Assembly (NCBI RefSeq): GCF_003286085.1
Contig: NW_020825451.1
Location: 1 to 64,000, forward strand
Direction of reading: 5' to 3'
DNA length: 64,000 nucleotides
Source: Drosophila persimilis
Lineage: Eukaryota > Arthropoda > Insecta > Diptera > Drosophilidae
Numbering within the stretch: the first letter of the stretch is position 1; the number at the start of each line of letters is the position of its first letter. A model generated the notes under the pieces. That model did not search any database and was not told where the DNA came from. It saw only the letters and a list, made by a program, of their open reading frames with translations. This document shows positions 32,213-43,288 of the stretch, one piece after another. The position numbers and the translations under genes are program-made.

Positions 32213-33466
32213 AGCTGTCGCATGGAGAGCATGCGAAGTGGAAGGTTGACTTCTGATTGGGAGGAGGAGAAGAATTCTCTGGGGGTGATGGTAACGCTAG
32301 ACTTTTATTCGCCACTGTGTACCTATGCAATAAGGTATGGTGTGAGCAGCCACACACTCGACACTTCTTAGCTTTGCATCGTACTACAGAGTGGCCTGGC
32401 TGCAATTGATGCACAAGGATGCAGTTTTTGCAAATTCGAACCTTTGCATTACTGCTAGCCGACCAAATGGACTGCAATCTGTCAACAAATGGCCTTTCGC
32501 ATTGCAGTAGCTGCATTGTTGATTTTTGGTATTCGCGGTGGAACACGCGAATGAGCTCCGATTATGCGGCTTGCTTGGCACAGCTTTCTGCTCCTGCTTT
32601 GGTTTGTCCGAATTTTCGGCCGAAAGATGCTGATGTCTGCGATTAAGCAACTTTTCACAGTCCGTCCAAAGTGGCAGTTTGTCATAATCGAGCTGTTCTT
32701 CCCATTTCTCTTTGGTCACCGGATCGACTCTGCTCAAGACGAGATGAATAATCATCGCATTCGAGATCTTTTTATCATCGCCTATCGACAACAACGAACC
32801 ATATATGGATGAGGCGGTATCGATAAGGTTCCTTAAGGACGATGCTGATTGCTGGGTCATTTTGGGAAGATTAAATAGGGCATCAATGTGATTTTTAAAG
32901 ATCAGACAATCATTATCGTAGACCCGTTTTAAGCTAGCCATTGCTTTCTCGTAGTTGGTCTCGGTTACTTGGAAAGCCCTAACTGTTCCCAACGCTTCAC
33001 CGGAGAGACACGAAAGCAAATGGTTGAACTTTTCGATAATTGGAATGCTTTGGTCATTATGAACTAGAGTCTCAAATAAACCTATGAAGTTTTTAAAGTC
33101 CGAAAAGTTGCCGCTGAACTGCGGCAAAGCTAACTTCGGAAGGCGAGCACGAGTTGGGCCACCATAAGCTGGTACTGCCGGTATTGTCTCATCAGCTGTC
33201 TTTAATGCGCAAATGAGAGACATTAATTTTGCCTTTGTGACAATTGAGAGTTCTTCCAACTCGACTCCAAATTCATCGTCAATGTCTATATCTTCAATCT
33301 TCTCTTGAAGTTCGCGTGCCGTGTCAATGCTACGCATCAGCGTTTCGAGTCTGCACTCGAGCTCCGTCAATACCAGCGGAATATCCCCCGCTTCTAAACG
33401 GTCCGCTAATAAACGAATGCCTTTGACACGGCAACTGCGCTTTTTCTTCAGCTCTTCAAGGACGAT
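32213..33466 (-). pseudogene. BEL-2a gag, start lost and frameshifted
   Basis: Gag sequence similar to 41,087-42,190 in copy b. A ~69-nt deletion at 33,466 removes the original start codon and first codons, leaving the frame open to unrelated leader sequence (to 33,589). The frame ends at 32,384 inside the second zinc knuckle (CINC then a stop), a break shared with copy b. The rest of the knuckles continues in another frame (32,205-32,546), and one extra base near 32,248 breaks the link to pol. Confidence 0.8.
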
Positions 33467-34499
33467 CGTATTTAATGCCGAGGCACTCAATGAAATAATG
33501 GGTAATTGTACCCAAACGAGGTGAAAAACCAATATACCCGAAAAATGTAGGGTATAGCGTCGCTTGGCTGGCGCGTACACGAAAACCACACAAGAATACC
33601 AACGAACTGCACTGGTGACAAGCGAAAACGAAAAATTTCACCGCTGCAGTTCTGAAGAATTAATGTTGTGTGTATACGTATGCACCGACAACGATCGACG
33701 CTAAATTGATTTGCGAAGCACGACTTTGTCTTAATTGATAGTTGGATCCTACTGACACCAAACGAATATACCCGACGAAAACAGGGTAGCGCGTCACTTG
33801 GTGTTTGGTTTGGATCAAGCGCGCCAAACAAAAGAACAACGATAAGCAACGGTGAAGAGCGAAAGCGAGACGAAAAAATTCACCGCTGCAGCTGCGTATT
33901 GGTATGCGTGCTTGGCCAACGACCCAACTATACATATATTTGACACAACGAAAACGAGAAAGGGGAAAGGGGCGACAGCGATTGCAGTTAAAATGAGTTA
34001 TATGTGTAGTTATTGCGTCCAAGAGGGTTAGATGTACATATGTATTTATATATGTATTAATATATATGCTCAACTCTAACTACAGCATGCAATCTAGCTC
34101 TACTATGTCATACGTATGTGCCAAGAATTGAAAGCGAGGTGCAATTGTTTCAGCACAAGACAATAATTGCGAGTTTTTTAATCTTTTCGTCTTCACTCGA
34201 GCTTTCAATTTTTTGCACAAATACCTCTTGGGAAGATAGGAAATTCCAGGTGCTGTACTCTCCTCTTGTATATATGTAGCTGCAGACAGGGTATTGCACG
34301 ACCGACGCGGTGATTTTTAGTTTGGTTTGTTTAATTATTTTCACACACGTCGCGGTCAATTTGGCAATTTAGCTGCCGCACATATGCATGTACATGTATG
34401 TATGTATGTAGAATAGATTTTGGCTATTTATCTTTTCTTCACTGTGTCACTGTCACTTTTTGCCTTCCACTTGACTTAATATGTACGTTTAAATTGCAA
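33467..34499 (-). other. BEL-2a 5' leader
   Basis: About 1 kb between gag and the primer-binding site. It contains CGGGTATATT boxes resembling the BEL-1b 55-bp repeat, CACCGCTGCAG boxes repeated near 33,645 and 33,885, and a TATG-rich stretch near 34,030-34,070. It is almost the same as 42,239-43,270 in copy b. No credible coding region. Confidence 0.65.
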
Positions 34500-34517
34500 G
34501 TCCACCCGGGGGCGCCA
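34500..34517 (-). promoter_or_regulatory. Primer-binding site of BEL-2a
   Basis: TGGCGCCCCCGGGTGGAC on the minus strand, directly after the CA end of the LTR; identical to the BEL-1b site at 4,329. Confidence 0.75.
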
Positions 34518-37015
34518 TGAAATTTTAGAATAGTTTTTCTAAATAACAATACCGAAATTTTGGGTGACTGCAATTTTTTTTATACCCGATACTCAAAATG
34601 AGTATTGGGGTATATTAGGTTTGTGGTAAAAGTGTATGTGTGTAACGTCCAGAAGGAATCGTTTCCGACCCCATAAAGTATATATATTCTTGATCAGCAT
34701 CAATAGCCGAGTCGATTGAGCCATGTCTGTCTGTCCGTCTGTCCGTCCGTCCGTCTGTCCGTCTGTCCGTCCGTCCGTCTGTCCGTCTGTCCGTCCGTCC
34801 GTCTGTCCGTCCCCTTCAGCACCTAATGCTCAAAGACTATAAGAGCTAGAGCAACGATGTTTTGGATCCAGACTTCTGTGATATGTCACTGCTCCAAAAA
34901 TATTTCAAAACTTTGCCATGCCCACTTCCGCCCCCACAAAGGGCGAAAATCTGTGGCATCCACAATTTGGACGATACAAGAAAACTAAAAACGCAGAATC
35001 GTAGAAGATGACTATATCTTACAGAGTGCAAAATCTGAACCAGATCGTATAATTATTATAGCCAGAATCACGAAAACAATTTCACTCTTTCTCGCTCTGT
35101 CTCTCTTTTTAACACACAGGTATCCACACTCCTGTGATATCGGACCTTGACCGTTTCGTGTCCAAATTTCGCCACACCCCCTTCCGCCCCCGCAAAGGAC
35201 GAAAATCTGAGGCAACCACAAATCTCAGAGACTATTAAGGCTAGAGTAACCAAATTTGGTACACACACTCCTTTAAAATGTCACTATAAAACGTATATCT
35301 CAGAATTTCGCCCCACCCCCATCCGCCCCCACAAAGGACGAAAATCTGTTGCATCCACAATATTGCAGATTCGAGAAAACTAAAAACGCAGAATCATAGA
35401 GAATGACCATATCTATCCGGTTGCTGAATTTGGATCAGATCAGGTCATTTTTATAGCCAAAAGGAACAAACCATTTGCACTGGCTACGCAGCGCCCGACG
35501 TCACGCTCCGACTGATTTTTTGTCTCTCTCGCACACACTCTTTGTCGTGTCGCTTAATATTAGCGCCATCTGCCGGAGGAGAGCATCGGGAGAGTATCGG
35601 GTATAACTGTAGAGTTGCGGTGTCCGCAGCAACTCACAACGTTCCCCCTCGTTATACCCGATACTCAAAATGAGTATTGGGGTATATTAGATTTGTGGTA
35701 AAAGTGTATGTGTGTAACGTCCAGAAGGAATCGTTTCCGACCCCATAAAGTATATATATTCTTGATCAGCATCAATAGCCGAGTCGATTGAGCCATGTCT
35801 GTCTGTCCGTCTGTCCGTCCGTCCGTCTGTCCGTCTGTCCGTCCCCTTCAGCGCCTAATGCTCAAAGACTATAAGAGCTAGAGCAACGATGTTTTGGATC
35901 CAGACTTCTGTGATATGTCACTGCTACAAAAATATTTCAAAACTTTGCCCCGCCCACTTCCGCCCCCACAAAGGGCGAAAATCTGTGGCATCCACAATTT
36001 TAAAGATACGAGAAAACCAAAAACGCAGAATCGTAGAGAATGACGATATCTTTTAGACTGCGGAATCTGAATTGGATCTTATTATTATTATAGCCAGCAT
36101 CGAGAAAACAATTTCATTTTTTCTCGCCCTGCCTCTCTCTAACACACACGTAGCATAGGCGGCTTTGCTTAGAGTAAAACATTAGCGCCTAGATCTCAGA
36201 GACTATAAAAGCTAGAGCAACCAAATTTGGTATCCACACTCCTAATATATCGGACCGAGACGAGTTTGTTTCAAAATTTCGCCACACCCCCTTCCGCCCC
36301 CGCAAAGGATGCAGATCTGGGGATATTCATAAATCTCAGAGACTATTAAGGCTAGAGTAACCAAATTTGGTATCCTCACTCCTGTTAGATCTCACTATAA
36401 AACGTATATCTCAAAATTTCGCCCCACCCCCTTCCGCCCACACAAAGGACGAAAATCTGTTGCATCCACAATATTGCAAAATCGAGTAAACTAAAAACGC
36501 AGAATCATAGACAATGACCATATCTATCCGGTTGCCGAATCTGGATCAGATCGGATCATTTTTGTAGCCAAAAGCAAGAAATCAATTTTTAGTGGCTACG
36601 CAGCGCCCGACGTCACGTTCAGACTGATTTTCTGTCTCTCTCGCACGCACTCTTTGTCGTGTCGTTTAATATTAGCGGCGTCTGCCGGAGGAGAGCCATA
36701 CTGACTTAGTATCGGGTATAACTGTAGAGTTGCGGTGTCCGCAGCAACTCACAACGTTCCCCCTCGTTTTATTTTAATACGACGAAAAGAAAAGGGGTGC
36801 GTGCGTTCGATTTCAGGGGTTTTTCTCGACTTCTTTGCATATATTAAAACAATTTCTTCTAAGCCTACCTTACCTACGGTGGCAAAGCGGGGCGAATTCG
36901 CCAAGAGCGAGAGAGAGAGCTTTTATTGCGCTCCCGCTTTGCCCTAGCCTAACTTACACTAGACTTCATGAAATACTATCCTAATAACAATTATTATAAT
37001 TCAAATGGCGCTACA
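34518..37015 (-). repeat. Shared middle LTR of the BEL-2 dimer, split by DINE
   Basis: It serves as 5' LTR of copy a and 3' LTR of copy b. The LTR sequence is present at 34,518-34,580 and 36,767-37,015; the intervening 2.2 kb is a DINE tandem. It starts TGTAGCGCC at 37,015 and ends AAAATTTCA at 34,518. Confidence 0.87.
34581..36766 (-). mobile_element. Tandem pair of DINE-1/INE-1-type elements inserted in the BEL-2 LTR
   Basis: Two units (34,581-35,652 and 35,653-36,766), each with terminus TATACCCGATACTC, core, (GTCY)n microsatellite (34,725-34,810 and 35,800-35,845) and the GAGTTGCGG/CCGCAGCAACTC stem-loop end. They interrupt a T-rich tract of the LTR. The first unit has a short deletion near 35,115 relative to 43,868-43,955. 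Confidence 0.83.
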
Positions 37016-40000
37016 CCGGCCCCGTTGAAGGCCTGTAAGGCTTCAAACCATTGGCAGAAGCGCCAATTTGTGTATCGGCCTCCTGAACGTGGCTCCGCTG
37101 CTCGTCCTTAGCTCGACCACTCTGACCCTTCCGTCCGGCGGTTGTTCCGGCGGTTGTTCCGACCACCCTTCCGAGGAGCCACTGTTGAGGGGGCAGGTTG
37201 TCCTCGGCGACGATTACTAGGTCGCCTTCCTTTATGTTTGGCTCCTCCTGGTGCCACTTGCATCTGATTTGTAATCCCAGCACATACTCCCGGGACCATC
37301 GCTGCCAGAACATTTGCCTGGCTGACGAGACAAGCCGCCATCGCTTTAAGCAGCTCAGACCCTCCTGGTCCGGGGTCCTGGGTGCTGGGGGTGCGATGAG
37401 CGGCCCGCCTGTCAGCAGGTGCCCGGGAGTCAGCGCGTCTCCGTCGCTTGGGTCTGGGCTTAGGGGTCCTAGCGGGCGCGAGTTGAGTACCGCCTCGATC
37501 CCGACCAGCACGGTCTCCAGCTCCTCTGCGGTGAGGAGAGCGCTTCCGACTGCCCGTAGGAGTAGGCCCTTGGCAGACTTCACACCGGCCTCCCAAAGTC
37601 CGCCCATGTGCGGTGCTCGAGGCGGTATGAAGGCAAACTCGCACCCGCTTCTTGACGCAAATTCGCGTATCGCGTCCGCTTCCGCCTCGATCTTCCTCCG
37701 CAGTTCGCTGAAGTGGCGACTTGCTCCGACGAAATTTGTCGCGTTGTCGCAGTTCACGCGTTGCGGACATCCTCGACGACCGACGAACCTTTGGAATGCC
37801 AACAAGAAGGAATTAGTCGTCAAATCGGAGACAATTTCTAAATGAACCGCCTTGGACGCAAAACAGACAAATAACGCTATGTAGGACTTATAAGGGGGCC
37901 TTCCACGAATTTTCAGAGTCGTATAGACTGGGCCACAAAAATCAACGCCACATACTGAAAATGGGCGGAGAGCACGGAGCCGGTCTGCGGGTAAGTTGCC
38001 CATCATTTGGGTCTGGAGTAGCGGCTTGCATTTAAAGCAACGAATACACGACCTGCAGACCGCCTGAGCATTCACTATCCAAATGCGCTGTCTAAGGATA
38101 CTCACGAGTGCTCGTGGGCCGGCATGAAAATTCGTTTGATGCAGATAGCGAACGTATGTCTGCACAAACTGCGAGCGTTTTGTCAATAACAAAGGAAACT
38201 TGGCATTATATGACATAGGAGCGTTAACTAGTCGCCCCCCAACTCGCAACAACGAAAAAGAGCACCATGTCCCAGCCTCTTCATGGATGAAGGGATTCAA
38301 GCGCTGAAGACTGGGGCCTAACTTGGTGCCTTTACGAACCCTTTCAATATCTTCTTGAGACTCATTTTTCTGTGTTATTTCGACTATTTTTAGAAACGCC
38401 TCGTCGTATTCTACGGATGACGGAATTTTTCCAAAGTTGAGACTTTTGTTTTTGCATTTTCGGATGAAGCGGAACACGAAAACGAACACTCTTAGCAGTT
38501 TGAGGTGTGACGAGTATCCCTCGATTACATCCACTAAGTAATTTGGCTTGGCCGCGACGGTCAGTCCGACCGATTTCTTCCGACTTTCCATCTGTATCTC
38601 TTCTTCGGAAAGCTCGAAGTGTGGATTTCTGGGCCAGCTCTCTTCTTCAAACTTTAAGAACTCTGGTCCACCAAACCAGATCGACTGCACGATTTCCTCT
38701 ACGTCACAACCTCTCGAAACTATGTCTGCTGGGTTCTGTTTTGTTGGCACATGCCGCCACGTAGCTTCACTTGACCACTCTTGAATCTCCGCTACTCGGT
38801 TCGCAACGAATGTTGACAACGACGAAGGGTGGGATCTGATCCAATGAAGAGTAACTTCTGAATCTGACCAGAATATCATTTTATCAATTGGAACCTTGAG
38901 CAGTGATTTGATTCGGTGACAAAGGTCTGCTAGAAGGTGAGCGGCACATAACTCAAGCCTTGGGAGCGTTTTCGTCTTGAGTGGCGCTACTTTCGACTTT
39001 GCAGTCAACAAGGAGACCTTGAAACCTTCTGCAGTCTTTCTACGGATATAGACGCAGGCTCCATAAGCTCTCATGGATGCGTCGGCAAAGGCATGTACTT
39101 GAATCGGTGACATGGGATCAGTATGCACAAATCGAGGTATGGTAATCTTCTCCAACTGACCCAAGGATTCTTTTAATAAGTTCCATGCTGTTTCCAAGTT
39201 CATTGGAATTGACTCATCCCAATCTAGCTTGTTGAGCCAAAGCTCCTGCAGTAGGATCTTTCCCTTAATTACTAAAGGACTTAACAAGCCAAGGGGGTCA
39301 AACAGCTTTGATGTCACCGATAAGATGTTCCGTTTTGTCGCTCGGAGACCCATAACTGACGTGTCAATTTGGAACTTAAAGACGTCTTCGTGTGGCAGCC
39401 ACGATATTCCTAACGCCTTAGTTGACTCTGAGTCCGAGATCGTTATCGGTTTAACTGTGCTCTCGGATGCGGTGACCTCAGGTGAGTTCGAAAACCATTT
39501 AGTCAATTCAAACCCAGCGGTTTGAAGAACCTGAGCCACATCAGACTTAATTGTCTTTAACTCCTCTACGCAACCAGCACCAGTCAACATGTCATCGACA
39601 TAGAAGTCGGAGTCAATAACTTCAGCAGCTTTAGGGAATGAGAGTTTTGCAGACTCACTCAACCTCTTCAAACACCGAATTGCCAAAAATGGGGCTGGTC
39701 CAGTCCCATATGTTACGGTGTTGAGCTGGTATATTCTCAAGGACTCAGACGGGTCTCTTCTCCACACTATGAGCTGGAATTGTCTATCCGCATCAGCGAC
39801 CCAGACTTGGCGATACATCTTCTTAACATCGGCTGTCAAGGCGTACCTGTGTAGTCTGAATCGGAGCAATGTCGAATACAGCTCATCCTGTATCGTAGGA
39901 CCGACCATCAATATGTCGTTCAAGGCCACCTGAGAGGACGTTTTACAAGACGCATCGAAAACGACGCGGAGCTTGGTCGACGTGCTTTGAGGCCTCAACA

Positions 40001-41249
40001 CACACTGATGTGGAATGAAATAATGTGGAGTTTTGGGGATTGTGTTGTCTGTGGTAGACATGTGACCCAAGGAGAGGTACTCTTCCATGAACTCCAAGTA
40101 CATTTTCTGCAACTCGGGGTCACGAGACAATCTTTTTTCAAGCGATAAAAACCGCCGTTTAGCCACTTCAAAGGAGTTGCCTAAGATACTGGGATCTGAT
40201 TTGAACGGCAGTCTTACTTCAAACCGACCTGAAGGCACGACCTGAGTAGTCCTTCTATAATGCTTTTCACATAACTTGTGTTCAGGAGATAAAGACTTTT
40301 TAGAAGACGGCAATTCTTCCAGTGACCAAAACTTTTGTAATGTATTGTCGATGTGGATCACTGACTCTTCTCGACAACTCAAACAATTCCTAGCTTCTTG
40401 GGTGGCAGTCACCTTTGGAGTGTATCTGCCCGACACAATCCAGCCGAGAAGCGTTTTCTGCAGAGTTGGATAGTCAGGACCTTGTCGAATCTGACCAACA
40501 GATAGAAGTTCGAAAAATGTTTCTGCACCTATCAACATATCTATCTTCTGTGGCTTGAAGAAATATGGGTCTGCAAGTGGTAAGTTCTTCGGGATTTTCC
40601 AGTCACTCACGTTAAGTGTCTGATCAGGGTGATACCCCGAAATGGACCTTAGAATCCAGAAATCAACCGAAAACTCACTACCAGTAATTCGCGACTTCAC
40701 CACCGTGTGTATCTTTTTCTTGACTTGTGAATTGGATTCACCAATACCAAGCAAGTTGATACACGACTCCTCCCTACGGATCTGTAAGCGCTGTGCTAAG
40801 TCCTCAGTTATAAAATTGGTTTGAGACCCCGAGTCAAGCAGAGCTCGGGCCAAAACATGTTCACCATTATTTGTTCGGACGCTTACGATCGACGTAGCCA
40901 GAATAACTCTATCCATAGCTGTCGCATGGAGAGCATGCGAAGTGGAAGGTTGATTCTGATTGGGAGGAGGAGAAGAATTCTCTGGGGGTGATGGTAACGC
41001 TAGACTTTTATTCGCCACTGTGTACCTATGCAATAAGGTATGGTGTGAGCAGCCACACACTCGACACTTCTTAGCTTTGCATCGTACTACAGAGTGGCCT
41101 GGCTGCAATTGATGCACAAGGATGCAGTTTTTGCAAATTCGAACCTTTGCATTACTGCTAGCCGACCAAATGGACTGCAATCTGTCAACAAATGGCCTTT
41201 CGCATTGCAGTAGCTGCATTGTTGATTTTTGGTATTCGCGGTGGAACAC
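37011..41249 (-). CDS. BEL-2b protease-RT-RNase H-integrase polyprotein, C-terminus frameshifted
   Basis: A 1,412-codon open frame in copy b, nearly identical to copy a. The zinc-knuckle end of gag (VRCKAKKCRVCGCSHHTLLH) is in this frame, then protease (ALLDSGSQ), RT with YVDD, RNase H (FADAS) and integrase (VDFCGP, NCDNATN, GGLWEAG). Near 37,135-37,160 the sequence CCGGCGGTTGTT is duplicated where copy a has CCTGCC, shifting the frame so the last ~40 residues of the DUF5641 domain are replaced and the stop falls in the LTR edge at 37,011. The Met at 41,249 is upstream of real homology and is probably not a natural start. Confidence 0.88.
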   Translation of the reverse strand: MFHREYQKSTMQLLQCERPFVDRLQSIWSASSNAKVRICKNCILVHQLQPGHSVVRCKAKKCRVCGCSHHTLLHRYTVANKSLALPSPPENSSPPPNQNQPSTSHALHATAMDRVILATSIVSVRTNNGEHVLARALLDSGSQTNFITEDLAQRLQIRREESCINLLGIGESNSQVKKKIHTVVKSRITGSEFSVDFWILRSISGYHPDQTLNVSDWKIPKNLPLADPYFFKPQKIDMLIGAETFFELLSVGQIRQGPDYPTLQKTLLGWIVSGRYTPKVTATQEARNCLSCREESVIHIDNTLQKFWSLEELPSSKKSLSPEHKLCEKHYRRTTQVVPSGRFEVRLPFKSDPSILGNSFEVAKRRFLSLEKRLSRDPELQKMYLEFMEEYLSLGHMSTTDNTIPKTPHYFIPHQCVLRPQSTSTKLRVVFDASCKTSSQVALNDILMVGPTIQDELYSTLLRFRLHRYALTADVKKMYRQVWVADADRQFQLIVWRRDPSESLRIYQLNTVTYGTGPAPFLAIRCLKRLSESAKLSFPKAAEVIDSDFYVDDMLTGAGCVEELKTIKSDVAQVLQTAGFELTKWFSNSPEVTASESTVKPITISDSESTKALGISWLPHEDVFKFQIDTSVMGLRATKRNILSVTSKLFDPLGLLSPLVIKGKILLQELWLNKLDWDESIPMNLETAWNLLKESLGQLEKITIPRFVHTDPMSPIQVHAFADASMRAYGACVYIRRKTAEGFKVSLLTAKSKVAPLKTKTLPRLELCAAHLLADLCHRIKSLLKVPIDKMIFWSDSEVTLHWIRSHPSSLSTFVANRVAEIQEWSSEATWRHVPTKQNPADIVSRGCDVEEIVQSIWFGGPEFLKFEEESWPRNPHFELSEEEIQMESRKKSVGLTVAAKPNYLVDVIEGYSSHLKLLRVFVFVFRFIRKCKNKSLNFGKIPSSVEYDEAFLKIVEITQKNESQEDIERVRKGTKLGPSLQRLNPFIHEEAGTWCSFSLLRVGGRLVNAPMSYNAKFPLLLTKRSQFVQTYVRYLHQTNFHAGPRALVSILRQRIWIVNAQAVCRSCIRCFKCKPLLQTQMMGNLPADRLRALRPFSVCGVDFCGPVYTTLKIRGRPPYKSYIALFVCFASKAVHLEIVSDLTTNSFLLAFQRFVGRRGCPQRVNCDNATNFVGASRHFSELRRKIEAEADAIREFASRSGCEFAFIPPRAPHMGGLWEAGVKSAKGLLLRAVGSALLTAEELETVLVGIEAVLNSRPLGPLSPDPSDGDALTPGHLLTGGPLIAPPAPRTPDQEGLSCLKRWRLVSSARQMFWQRWSREYVLGLQIRCKWHQEEPNIKEGDLVIVAEDNLPPQQWLLGRVVGTTAGTTAGRKGQSGRAKDEQRSHVQEADTQIGASANGLKPYRPSTGPV

Positions 41250-42190
41250 GCGAATGAGCTCCGATTATGCGGCTTGCTTGGCACAGCTTTCTGCTCCTGC
41301 TTTGGTTTGTCCGAATTTTCGGCCGAAAGATGCTGATGTCTGCGATTAAGCAACTTTTCACAGTCCGTCCAAAGTGGCAGTTTGTCATAATCGAGCTGTT
41401 CTTCCCATTTCTCTTTGGTCACCTTATCGACTCTGCTCAAGACGAGATGAATAATCATCGCATTCGAGATCTTTTTATCATCGCCTATCGACAACAACGA
41501 ACCATATATGGATGAGGCGGTATCGATAAGGTTCCTTAAGGACGATGCTGATTGCTGGGTCATTTTGGGAAGATTAAATAGGGCATCAATGTGATTTTTA
41601 AAGATCAGACAATCATTATCGTAGACCCGTTTTAAGCTAGCCATTGCTTTCTCGTAGTTGGTCTCGGTTACTTGGAAAGCCCTAACTGTTCCCAACGCTT
41701 CACCGGAGAGACACGAAAGCAAATGGTTGAACTTTTCGATAATTGGAATGCTTTGGTCATTATGAACTAGAGTCTCAAATAAACCTATGAAGTTTTTAAA
41801 GTCCGAAAAGTTGCCGCTGAACTGCGGCAAAGCTAACTTCGGAAGGCGAGCACAAGTTGGGCCACCATAAGCTGGTACTGCCGGTATTGTCTCATCAGCT
41901 GTCTTTAATGCGCAAATGAGAGACATTAATTTTGCCTTTGTGACAATTGAGAGTTCTTCCAACTCGACTCCAAATTCATCGTCAATGTCTATATCTTCAA
42001 TCTTCTCTTGAAGTTCGCGTGCCGTGTCAATGCTACGCATCAGCGTTTCGAGTCTGCACTCGAGCTCCGTCAATACCAGCGGAATATCCCCCGCTTCTAA
42101 ACGGTCCGCTAATAAACGAATGCCTTTGACACGGCAACTGCGCTTTTTCTTCAGCTCTTCAAGGACGATATTGTTGGCTTTTGAGGTCAT
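41087..42190 (-). CDS. BEL-2b gag
   Basis: The ATG at 42,190 (product begins MTSKANN) is chosen because homology to BEL-1 gag starts a few codons later (IVLEELKKKRS); an in-frame ATG at 42,211 is also possible. The N-terminal part is predicted helical; the first zinc knuckle CSYCNAKGHLLTDC is complete. The frame ends at 41,087 after CINC of the second knuckle, and the remaining knuckle is encoded in another frame that runs on into pol. Compared with BEL-1 (CINCLRKGH) the break looks like a loss of about 4 nt. The same break is in copy a. Confidence 0.82.
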   Translation of the reverse strand: MTSKANNIVLEELKKKRSCRVKGIRLLADRLEAGDIPLVLTELECRLETLMRSIDTARELQEKIEDIDIDDEFGVELEELSIVTKAKLMSLICALKTADETIPAVPAYGGPTCARLPKLALPQFSGNFSDFKNFIGLFETLVHNDQSIPIIEKFNHLLSCLSGEALGTVRAFQVTETNYEKAMASLKRVYDNDCLIFKNHIDALFNLPKMTQQSASSLRNLIDTASSIYGSLLSIGDDKKISNAMIIHLVLSRVDKVTKEKWEEQLDYDKLPLWTDCEKLLNRRHQHLSAENSDKPKQEQKAVPSKPHNRSSFACSTANTKNQQCSYCNAKGHLLTDCSPFGRLAVMQRFEFAKTASLCINCSQATL

Positions 42191-43270
42191 ATTGATTCTC
42201 AATACAAGCAACTGAAGGCGAAAGATCGTTTCTAATAATCGTATTTAATGCCGAGGCAAGCAATGAAATAATGGGTAATTGTACCCAAACGAGGTGAAAA
42301 ACCAATATACCCGAAAAATGTAGGGTATAGCGTCGCTTGGCTGGCGCGTACACGAAAACCACACAAGAATACCAACGAACTGCACTGGTGACAAGCGAAA
42401 ACGAAAAATTTCACCGCTGCAGTTCTGAAGAATTAATGTTGTGTATACGTATGCACCGACAACGATCGACGCTAAATTGATTTGCGAAGCACGACTTTGT
42501 CTTAATTGATAGTTGGATCCTACTGACACCAAACGAATATACCCGACGAAAACAGGGTAGCGCGTCACTTGGTGTTTGGTTTGGATCAAGCGCGCCAAAC
42601 AAAAGAACAACGATAAGCAACGGTGAAGAGCGAAAGCGAGACGAAAAAATTCACCGCTGCAGCTGCGTATTGGTATGCGTGCTTGGCCAACGACCCAACT
42701 ATACATATATTTGACACAACGAAAACGAGAAAGGGGAAAGGGGCGACAGCGATTGCAGTTAAAATGAGTTATATGTGTAGTTATTGCGTCCAAGAGGGTT
42801 AGATGTACATATGTATTTATATATGTATTAATATATATGCTCAACTCTAACTACAGCATGCAATCTAGCTCTACTATGTCATACGTATGTGCCAAGAATT
42901 GAAAGCGAGGTGCAATTGTTTCAGCACAAGACAATAATTGCGAGTTTTTTAATCTTTTCGTCTTCACTCGAGCTTTCAATTTTTTGCACAAATACCTCTT
43001 GGGAAGATAGGAAATTCCAGGTGCTGTACTCTCCTCTTGTATATATGTAGCTGCAGACAGGGTATTGCACGACCGACGCGGTGATTTTTAGTTTGGTTTG
43101 TTTAATTATTTTCACACACGTCGCGGTCAATTTGGCAATTTAGCTGCCGCACATATGCATGTACATGTATGTATGTATGTAGAATAGATTTTGGCTATTT
43201 ATCTTTTCTTCACTGTGTCACTGTCACTTTTTGCCTTCCACTTGACTTAATATGTACGTTTAAATTGCAA
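42191..43270 (-). other. BEL-2b 5' leader
   Basis: Equivalent to 33,467-34,499, with the ~69 nt (42,171-42,238) that copy a lacks around the gag start. Same CGGGTATATT and CACCGCTGCAG boxes; no supported gene. Confidence 0.65.
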
Positions 43271-43288
43271 GTCCACCCGGGGGCGCCA
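43271..43288 (-). promoter_or_regulatory. Primer-binding site of BEL-2b
   Basis: TGGCGCCCCCGGGTGGAC on the minus strand next to the LTR CA end; identical to those at 4,329 and 34,500. Confidence 0.75.
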
